Virus record (IMG/VR): IMGVR_UViG_3300010401_000082
Location: 1-22,856 of that record
Strand: one strand, 5' to 3'
DNA from: a virus
Length of the DNA: 22,856 nucleotides
Shown: piece by piece, positions 12,745-17,984 of the stretch
How the letters are laid out: each line of letters opens with the position of its first letter
Numbering within the stretch: position 1 is the first letter of the stretch
Translations under genes and position numbers: made by a program
Notes under the pieces: generated by a model
Database searches by the model: none
What the model saw: only the letters and a program-made list of their open reading frames with translations
Told to the model about the DNA's origin: nothing

Positions 12745-13079
12745 CTCAGGCACCGGGCGCAAAGGTTGGAGCGAGTTATCAGGCCTCAGGGTTCCCCGCG
12801 ATTTTTCCTGGAGATTCCCAGAAAGTATCCTTCACCGGAACGAGCGCCCAATCGGCCGCCTTCTCTGGCGGTACAAACACCGAGTCCACGGTCATCAGGG
12901 TCTTTGCAACCGAAGACTGCCATATCAAAGTGGGCGCCAATCCGACGGCCTTAGCCGACGGGAGCTGCATGTTCCTTCCGGCCGGCATCGTCGAATACAT
13001 CGGAGTGAATCCGACCGATAAGATCGCGGCCATTCGGGACACGACGAGCGGAACCCTCTACATCACGGAAGGGGCGTAA
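12741..13079 (+). CDS. Virion-associated beta-sandwich-like protein
   Basis: This 112-residue protein is rich in Gly, Ser, Thr and Ala with few charged residues. It reads AFSGGTNTESTVIRVFATEDCHIKVGANPTALADGSCMFLPAGIVEYIGVNPTDKIAAIRDTTSGTLYITEGA. The pattern 'V.R...T.DC.I..G..PTA..DG..LPA...E...V...DKIA...D...G.LY.TE' is typical of small phage structural or appendage proteins of beta-sandwich type, usually encoded near head or fibre genes. A very good ribosome site (GAAGGAGG) precedes it, suggesting high expression. Assignment to the virion is inferred. Confidence 0.65.
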   Translation: MTQAPGAKVGASYQASGFPAIFPGDSQKVSFTGTSAQSAAFSGGTNTESTVIRVFATEDCHIKVGANPTALADGSCMFLPAGIVEYIGVNPTDKIAAIRDTTSGTLYITEGA

Positions 13080-13082
13080 ATC

Positions 13083-14066
13083 ATGGTCGGCGGCATCTGG
13101 AAATCCATCCTTCAGGCGGCGACGGCGCGGCTCAGTGTCACGAACTCCGCCGACGGGAACCCGGCTAGCGCGTCCCGGATCACCACCGGTAACTCGGACA
13201 CCGTTGGTCTGGAGATCAAAGGAACGGCGGCAGGAGGCTCCGCAGCCCCAGGGTCAACCCTGTTTGCGACCTTCGCCACCTCCCTGAACGCGACGTCCTC
13301 AAACGGATCCGGCACGGGCACGTCCCACAATGGCGCTGCCATCTCCGGCGGAATGCTGGACCTCACCGCTGGGGGAACTCCTCCGAAGTATCTTCAGTTT
13401 GCCGCTGCTGCGAACTTCGCTCAGACGCAGATCTTCACGGTTCGATTCAACGTCAAGCCTGCCTACTCCGGGACCCCAGGCAACCGAATGTATTGGTTCA
13501 GCCGTACAGATGGCGGTGGATCCAATTACGTTCAGCTCTGGCACAGCACTGATGGAAATGTCCATATCGCTGGAAGCGGCTTTTCAGGTGACTTCGGTGC
13601 ATGGAATCCGACGAGCGGAACGACCTATGAGATCGAGTTGGATCTCGATATCGCCACAGGAGCTACCCGTTTGTTCATCGATGGTGTTCAGCATGGGAGT
13701 ACGGACACCACCACAGGAACTATGGCCGCCCCAGCTAATTTCCAGCTTGGAATTGGGTATGACTTCGATCTGGTGAATCATCCGCCGAACTTCTCCATGT
13801 CCAATTTCGTTGTATTTTCTACGATCAAGCACACGTCCAACTTCACCGGTGAAATTCCCAGAACCTATGCGGGTCAAGCCGCGGATCTTCAGCGATGGCT
13901 TTCTCCGTCCGGATCAGTTCTCGCGAAGCTCGACAGCGCTGGAGATTTCTCGGTCGCGCTGACTGATTCCACGTTCTGGAATGGGACCCCTCCGGTCACG
14001 ATGAATGAGGCGCTTGATCGTTGCGCCGCATTGCTGAAGACGCTCAACAGCGGAACCGGGCCTTAA
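13083..14066 (+). CDS. LamG-like domain structural protein
   Basis: This 327-residue protein has three parts. The N-terminal part resembles fibre repeats (RLSVTNSADGNPASASRITTGNSDTVGLEIKGTA). Residues about 60-265 form a LamG/concanavalin-like jelly roll: MLDLTAGGTPPKYLQF, IFTVRFNVKPAYSGTPGNRMYWFSR, YVQLWHSTDGNVHI, TTYEIELDLDIATGATRLFIDGVQHGS, and FQLGIGYDF. The C-terminal strip (LSPSGSVLAKLDSAGDFSVA) is the kind found at the root of tail-fibre or appendage proteins. A carbohydrate-contacting or decoration role on the virion fits. It sits upstream of the terminase genes, away from where tail-fibre genes usually lie. Confidence 0.72.
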   Translation: MVGGIWKSILQAATARLSVTNSADGNPASASRITTGNSDTVGLEIKGTAAGGSAAPGSTLFATFATSLNATSSNGSGTGTSHNGAAISGGMLDLTAGGTPPKYLQFAAAANFAQTQIFTVRFNVKPAYSGTPGNRMYWFSRTDGGGSNYVQLWHSTDGNVHIAGSGFSGDFGAWNPTSGTTYEIELDLDIATGATRLFIDGVQHGSTDTTTGTMAAPANFQLGIGYDFDLVNHPPNFSMSNFVVFSTIKHTSNFTGEIPRTYAGQAADLQRWLSPSGSVLAKLDSAGDFSVALTDSTFWNGTPPVTMNEALDRCAALLKTLNSGTGP

Positions 14067-14113
14067 TACCAGTGGCATGCCGATTACCGAGAGAGCCTTT
14101 TTGAGGGGGCGGC

Positions 14114-14269
14114 GTGAAACTTCTTCTCCTATTTCTCTTCGTGGCCATGTACCTCCTGGGTGCCGTATTTACGCTCGCAATGGCGGCGGCTTACGCTAAC
14201 CATCCAGTGCGTTGGTATGAGATCGTATTCTGGCCGCTCACCTTCATGGGCCTATTCCGAGACGGGTAA
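14114..14269 (+). CDS. Small membrane protein
   Basis: A 51-residue frame from GTG 14114 with GAGGGGG about five bases upstream. It begins MKLLLLFLFVAMYLLGAVFTLAMAAAYA, a long hydrophobic helix, then RWYEIVFWPLTFMGLF, a second hydrophobic or amphipathic segment. Probably one or two membrane passes. No family recognised. It is followed eight bases later by the zinc-ribbon gene. Confidence 0.55.
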   Translation: MKLLLLFLFVAMYLLGAVFTLAMAAAYANHPVRWYEIVFWPLTFMGLFRDG

Positions 14270-14277
14270 GGCGCGAG

Positions 14278-14466
14278 ATGACCATTCACAAACTCACCAT
14301 CTGCCCAGAGTGTTCCCAGCGGCATGAGACGTTTGCTTGCAGACATACGTTTCAGACGCGCACCGCTTCGGACGCAGTCGCTATCCGCTGGGAAGACGTG
14401 ACCTGCCTGCATTGTCTGGAAATCCATCTCAAGAAGGCGGGGCCCGATTCGCCTCCTAACAGATGA
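14278..14466 (+). CDS. Small zinc-ribbon protein
   Basis: A 62-residue protein: MTIHKLTICPECSQRHETFACRHTF, then WEDVTCLHCLEIHLKK. Two C-x2-C pairs plus several His indicate a zinc ribbon. The ATG has a weak AAGG site eight bases upstream. It ends in an ATGA overlap with a further small frame. Function unknown. Confidence 0.6.
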   Translation: MTIHKLTICPECSQRHETFACRHTFQTRTASDAVAIRWEDVTCLHCLEIHLKKAGPDSPPNR

Positions 14467-14570
14467 GGCCTTATGATCTCAGACAGCCCTCCGAATTGAC
14501 GCTCGATCCGGTTGGCAAGGCCCCAGGTGCCCGAACTGGTGGTCGGGTGGAGTCAGGGGTACACCCGTGA
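14463..14570 (+). CDS. Tiny linked reading frame
   Basis: A 35-residue frame starting at the ATGA overlap: MRPYDLRQPSELTLDPVGK, then a Gly/Arg tail. It has no hydrophobic core. It may be a leader-type peptide whose translation affects folding of the RNA ahead of the Fis-type gene. Existence is supported only by the overlap. Confidence 0.35.
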   Translation: MRPYDLRQPSELTLDPVGKAPGARTGGRVESGVHP

Positions 14571-14590
14571 TTAGCCCCACCTGAGGCCGA

Positions 14591-14603
14591 CCTTTCAGAA
14601 AGG
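14591..14603 (+). promoter_or_regulatory. Leader hairpin pairing the Fis-type gene's ribosome site
   Basis: CCTTT (14591-14595) can pair with AAAGG (14599-14603) around the loop CAG. AAAGG is the Shine-Dalgarno core for the ATG at 14618. Just upstream, GGGTG (14545-14549) with CACCC (14562-14566) and GGGG (14556-14559) with CCCC (14575-14578) are interleaved and could form a pseudoknot. Pairing is read from sequence; regulation is inferred. Confidence 0.4.
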
Positions 14604-14617
14604 AAATCCCGAAAACC

Positions 14618-14827
14618 ATGAAGCCCCTTGCCTGGCAGCCCGGACAGCCCCTGATCGAGCTCGAGATGGAGGCTCTCGTGCGGACTCTCGAGAAGTTCCA
14701 GGGCAACCGGACGCGGGCTGCGCGGGCCCTGGGTTGGTCTATCGGGACGATCCGGAGCAAGATCAGGCGCTTCGGCATCGTGGCTGAAAACCCAGGCGGA
14801 AGGCCTCGCTCGGGGAAAACTGGTTAA
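14618..14827 (+). CDS. Fis-type HTH DNA-binding protein
   Basis: A 69-residue protein whose body is a Fis/NtrC C-terminal helix-turn-helix (HTH_8): IELEMEALVRTLEKFQGNRTRAARALGWSIGTIRSKIRRFGI. 'GNRTRAARALG.S..T.R.KIR..GI' is the classical recognition motif of sigma54-activator C-termini, here standing alone. It is followed by a basic tail GGRPRSGK. As a single-domain DNA binder it is a candidate regulator of the downstream packaging and head genes. No acidic receiver or AAA+ domain is attached. AAAGGA lies about 14 bases upstream of the ATG, in a possible hairpin. Confidence 0.85.
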   Translation: MKPLAWQPGQPLIELEMEALVRTLEKFQGNRTRAARALGWSIGTIRSKIRRFGIVAENPGGRPRSGKTG

Positions 14828-14830
14828 ATT

Positions 14831-14851
14831 TTGACCGTTTTATTTTTGACC
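14831..14851 (+). promoter_or_regulatory. TTGACC direct repeats, possible promoter
   Basis: TTGACC occurs at 14831-14836 and 14846-14851 in an AT-rich gap right after the Fis-type gene. Either copy could be a -35 box (the first is followed after 16 bases by TATTCG), or the pair could be a protein site. The -10 match is weak. Confidence 0.3.
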
Positions 14852-14874
14852 ATATTCGCCGTTAATTGAATGGA

Positions 14875-15168
14875 GTGGAGAGAGAAGAAAAGAGGCCCTG
14901 TCCGGCATGCCGGCGGATGAAGCGCGTCTGTCCGCGCGCCCTGGTCAAGCCGGGTCGGAGGAAGTCCTGCGCGGAATGCCGGAGACGTAAACGGGTCTGC
15001 GCTGACTGCGACTCGCCCTACCGGATGAGGAGACGCGTGCGGCTCAAGTTTCGGCCTTGCCTCAAATGCGATCTGATGCTTGAAAAAAAGTGTCGCGAGC
15101 CGCACGTCTGCAGCGAATGCAAGCGTCGGGTGGACTGGCGAGACTGTGAGACGGGGGCGGCCGCGTGA
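14875..15168 (+). CDS. Cys-rich, Arg-rich zinc-binding protein
   Basis: This protein of about 97 residues has repeated C-x2-C pairs in a very basic background: RPCPACRRMKRVC, then SCAECRRRKRVCADC, then RPCLKCDLMLEKKC, then HVCSECKRR and a final Cys. Four or more knuckles suggest two zinc ribbons, likely RNA- or DNA-binding. Start codon choice is uncertain: GTG 14875 is used, TTG 14866 is in frame, and neither has a convincing ribosome site. It ends in GTGA overlap with the next gene. Confidence 0.55.
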   Translation: MEREEKRPCPACRRMKRVCPRALVKPGRRKSCAECRRRKRVCADCDSPYRMRRRVRLKFRPCLKCDLMLEKKCREPHVCSECKRRVDWRDCETGAAA

Positions 15169-15377
15169 GCGAAAACAACAATGTTGTATTTCAGCTCGAG
15201 ACCAGGACCTGCGTCTGCGGCTGTGAGGCCACTTTCAAGGTTTTGCCCACGAGTGCCCAGAAATTCGCCTCCCAGGCCTGCGTGCTCCTGGGACCCCCGC
15301 CCGAATGGGATCGCAACCCTTACGCCCGGCTTACTGGGGTCCGCCGCGGGAGACAACCCTTCAGGAGCCGCGACTGA
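15165..15377 (+). CDS. Small Cys-containing protein
   Basis: A 70-residue protein from GTG in overlap. It has TRTCVCGCEATFKVLPTSAQKFASQAC at its centre, a C-x-C-x-C cluster followed by a distant Cys. That resembles small zinc-binding phage proteins in which 'C.C....F.......KFCS..C' coordinates a metal. The basic tail (VRRGRQPFRSRD) could contact nucleic acid. Function unknown. About 110 non-coding bases follow, ending in a palindromic promoter-like element. Confidence 0.55.
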   Translation: MSENNNVVFQLETRTCVCGCEATFKVLPTSAQKFASQACVLLGPPPEWDRNPYARLTGVRRGRQPFRSRD

Positions 15378-15464
15378 GCGGGTCTCGCCAGGCGGAAGCG
15401 GCAGCAGCCAAGTTTTTGAAGTCCCTGCGCTTTTCTCGCCTCGCTCACTTTTTCTGCCAGGCTG

Positions 15465-15488
15465 GGACTAGTATTATAATACCAGTCC
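15465..15488 (+). promoter_or_regulatory. Palindrome overlapping a TATAAT box before 15489
   Basis: A 24-base palindrome with one mismatched pair (GGACT-A-GTATTATAATAC-C-AGTCC) ends exactly at the ATG of the next gene and contains TATAAT at 15475-15480. There is no Shine-Dalgarno sequence between it and the ATG. A transcript starting the normal distance from this -10 would begin at or next to the start codon, i.e. leaderless. No good -35 is visible. A related element lies at 16061-16081. Confidence 0.5.
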
Positions 15489-15890
15489 ATGAAACCCGGC
15501 CGCGAGCTCGACGCCCTGGTCGCTGAGAAGGTCTTCGGCGCCAAGAAGATCACCCAGGATGCGCGCGGTCTTTTGCGGGCAGATATCGACCTCTACACGC
15601 CTTGCTGCCCCTGCATGGAAGATCGGATGAGCAGAGAGGACTTTCGCGACGTTCCTGAATACTCCACCGACATCGCTATAGCGTGGGAAGTGGTTGAGAA
15701 GCTCCGATCGATCCCAGGAATGGATCTGGACGTATCTTGGGATGGCGGTCGCTGGCTCGTGAACCTAGGGATCTATCGGAAGGACGAGCGGGGCTACCTC
15801 AACCTTGACTATGATTCGGTCCAGGAAGAGGAGGGCGAAACCGCTCCGCACGCGATCTGCCTCGCCGCGCTCAAGGCGGTAGGCGCATGA
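15489..15890 (+). CDS. Phage ABA-sandwich (BC1872-like) domain protein
   Basis: This 133-residue protein begins GRELDALVAEKVFGAKK and continues with EYSTDIAIAWEVVEKLRS, LDVSWDGGRWLVNLGIY and TAPHAICLAALKAVG. The pattern 'LD.LVAEKV.G ... YSTDI..AW.VVE.L ... AICLAALKA.' is the phage ABA-sandwich domain typified by BC1872. It is frequent in phages and prophages with unknown function. A C-C-P-C cluster near residue 40 is an addition. The gene has no ribosome site and starts right after a palindrome; it is translationally linked to the next small gene. Confidence 0.82.
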   Translation: MKPGRELDALVAEKVFGAKKITQDARGLLRADIDLYTPCCPCMEDRMSREDFRDVPEYSTDIAIAWEVVEKLRSIPGMDLDVSWDGGRWLVNLGIYRKDERGYLNLDYDSVQEEEGETAPHAICLAALKAVGA

Positions 15891-16042
15891 AGGACCTTTT
15901 GAAGAAGATCATTCGAAGCCTATCAATCAAGACCACTAAACCAGGCGAGACTGAGATCGGATCGCATGTCGACTGGTCAAAAGGCCTTCGATTCGGTTCG
16001 AAGAGCGCACTCCCACCTCGCCCCTTCAAGAAACTCCGCTGA
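15887..16042 (+). CDS. Small basic protein
   Basis: A 51-residue frame in ATGA overlap: MKDLLKKIIRSLSIKTTK, then WSKGLRFGSKSALPP and a basic end. It has an amphipathic basic N-terminal helix and no hydrophobic span. It precedes the small terminase gene, separated by the promoter-like palindrome at 16061. Function unknown. Confidence 0.45.
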   Translation: MKDLLKKIIRSLSIKTTKPGETEIGSHVDWSKGLRFGSKSALPPRPFKKLR

Positions 16043-16060
16043 TTCGCCCTCCAGCAGATT

Positions 16061-16081
16061 ACTGGATATAATTTATCTAGT
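16061..16081 (+). promoter_or_regulatory. Promoter-like palindrome before the terminase genes
   Basis: ACT-G-GATA...TATC-T-AGT forms an imperfect inverted repeat with TATAAT at 16067-16072 in its centre. It mirrors the element at 15465-15488 (ACT-x-GTAT...ATAC-x-AGT around TATAAT). The start of TerS lies 26 bases after the TATAAT, with AAGGA in between, so this would be a conventional leader. The -35 region is poor, which suggests an activator. Confidence 0.5.
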
Positions 16082-16097
16082 AAGGAAGTAACCAGCC

Positions 16098-16520
16098 ATG
16101 GCCTGGAAAAGGGGGCAGCCGAAGCTCAAAACTGGCGGCCGAAAGAAGGGCACGCCGAATAAGCGGACGATGGAATTCCTGAGGATCCTCGAGGAGGAGG
16201 GCTTCTGCCCCACGCGCGCGTTGATCTCGACTTATCGGAAGGCACTCAAGGAATACCGGCGCGCGGACGAGCTCGCGAACCTCATCATGGAGAAGGAATG
16301 GATGGCGGATCCCGGCAAGCGAACGCCGAGAGATCTCCATTCGCGCGCGGCAACCTTCCTCGGGGTCGCAGAAAAAGCCGCCTCCGAGCTCATGCAGTAT
16401 TCACAACCCAAGCGAAAGGCGATCGAGTTCAAGCCCGCTGGCAACGATGATGAGACCGCCGGCGGCGTCCTGATCTTCATGCCTTCCAATGGACGCGAAG
16501 CCAAACGCAAAGCCTCCTGA
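16098..16520 (+). CDS. terS: Terminase small subunit (probable)
   Basis: A 140-residue basic protein that would bind the phage packaging site and present DNA to TerL. The N-terminus has KTGGRKKGTPNKRT, an AT-hook-like basic patch often found at the start of such proteins. Helical segments follow (ALISTYRKALKEYRRADELANLIMEKEW and RAATFLGVAEKAASELMQY). It lies directly upstream of, and overlaps by 32 bases, the large subunit gene, the standard arrangement. Sequence motifs for TerS are weak in general, so the call rests mainly on position, size and the basic N-terminus. Confidence 0.75.
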   Translation: MAWKRGQPKLKTGGRKKGTPNKRTMEFLRILEEEGFCPTRALISTYRKALKEYRRADELANLIMEKEWMADPGKRTPRDLHSRAATFLGVAEKAASELMQYSQPKRKAIEFKPAGNDDETAGGVLIFMPSNGREAKRKAS

Positions 16521-17925
16521 GATCCGACCTCAGGAAGGCCCGCAGACGGAGTTCCTCGGCTGCCCGGCTGACATAGTTTTCTATGGTGGCGCCGCTGGTG
16601 GCGGGAAAAGCTACGGACTCCTCATGGATCCGCTTCGCCACAAGGACAACGGCGAATGCGGAGCCGTAATTTTCCGGCGCACGACTCCGCAGATCACGAA
16701 TAAGGGCGGCCTTTGGGATACCGCCATGAGCCTTTACGGCCCGCTCGGATGGGAACCCCGGAGCCAAAAGCACGACTTCACCGCGCCCTCAGGCATGTCG
16801 GTCAAGTTCTCCCACCTCGAGAATGAGACGGACGTCTTCGCCTGGCAGGGCTCGCAGATCCCGATTCTCATGTTCGATGAGGTGACCCACTTCACCGAGT
16901 ACCAATTCTTTTACATGCTGACTCGCAATCGCTCGACGTGCGGGGTTCGCCCCTACGTGCGAGCGACCTGCAACCCGGATCCTGACTCCTGGGTGGCAAC
17001 GTTTCTCGAGTGGTGGATCGAGCAGGACGAGGACTCTCCCAGCTACGGGCTACCGATCCCGTCCCGCGCTGGCAAGATCCGCTACTTCCTCCGGATCAAC
17101 GACGAGATCCATTGGGCGAGCGATATCGAGGACCTCTTCAAGAAGTTCGGCCGCGGCCCGGAGATCCAGCCCAAGTCGGTGACGTTCATTCCGTCAAAGC
17201 TCCAGGATAACAAAATCCTGATGGAGAAGGACCCGGCCTATATGGGTAACCTCCTCGCCCAGGACAAAGTCACGCGCGCGCGGCTCTTAGACGGGAACTG
17301 GAAGATCCGCTACTCGGCCGGCAACGTCTTCAAACGCGAATGGTTTGAGATCGTCGACCAGGTCCCTGGCGGTTGTATCGAAGTCCGCGGCTGGGACCGC
17401 GCCGCGACTGAGGTCACTCCGGAGGAACGGAAGGGCGGCAAGGAGAAGGTCGGAAAGAAAGGCGTCAAGGCTGACTGGACTGCCGGAGGCAAGATGCTCT
17501 ACCATCCACCAACCAAGATCTATTACCTAGTCGACATGAGGCATGAGCAGTACTCACCCGGCAAGGTCGAACAGCTCGTAAAAGGCACCGCGAGCCAGGA
17601 CGGGGTAGCATGCCCTGTTGGTCTTGAGCAGGAGCCCGGGGCGTCTGGCGTCAACGATATCCGGAATTACCGAATCCTTCTCGACGGCTTCACCGTTATC
17701 GTCGAGAAGCCCACGACGAGCAAGATCACGCGCGCGAGCCCCCTCTCAGCCCAGGCCCAGGGCGGGAACGTGAAGCTTCTCCGTGGGAAGTGGAACGATG
17801 CTTTCCTCAAGGAGGCCGAGAACTTTCCCGATGGGGATAATGACGACCAGGTCGACGCCGCGGCAATCGCCTATAACATCCTGCTTAAGCGCCGTGGCGG
17901 CGGGGTCAAGGCGACCAGTCTTTAG
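16489..17925 (+). CDS. terL: Terminase large subunit
   Basis: A 478-residue packaging motor and nuclease that pumps DNA into the prohead and cuts it. The Walker A motif is GGAAGGGKS (residues 33-41). Walker B is ILMFDEV (about 126-132) with catalytic Glu131, and the coupling region is RATCNPDPDSW. The C-terminal RNase H-like nuclease shows Asp303 in GWDRAATE, Glu380 in GLEQEPGASG and an Asp cluster in DGDNDDQVDAAAIAY (about 448-461). All three acidic positions are in place, so the enzyme appears intact. Length suits the family. Located between TerS and the portal gene. Confidence 0.95.
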   Translation: MDAKPNAKPPEIRPQEGPQTEFLGCPADIVFYGGAAGGGKSYGLLMDPLRHKDNGECGAVIFRRTTPQITNKGGLWDTAMSLYGPLGWEPRSQKHDFTAPSGMSVKFSHLENETDVFAWQGSQIPILMFDEVTHFTEYQFFYMLTRNRSTCGVRPYVRATCNPDPDSWVATFLEWWIEQDEDSPSYGLPIPSRAGKIRYFLRINDEIHWASDIEDLFKKFGRGPEIQPKSVTFIPSKLQDNKILMEKDPAYMGNLLAQDKVTRARLLDGNWKIRYSAGNVFKREWFEIVDQVPGGCIEVRGWDRAATEVTPEERKGGKEKVGKKGVKADWTAGGKMLYHPPTKIYYLVDMRHEQYSPGKVEQLVKGTASQDGVACPVGLEQEPGASGVNDIRNYRILLDGFTVIVEKPTTSKITRASPLSAQAQGGNVKLLRGKWNDAFLKEAENFPDGDNDDQVDAAAIAYNILLKRRGGGVKATSL

Positions 17926-17984
17926 CCCCTCATCCCCCGATTTGACCCCCTGCAGGTCATCGGTTGAAGTGGATATAGGCGCCT

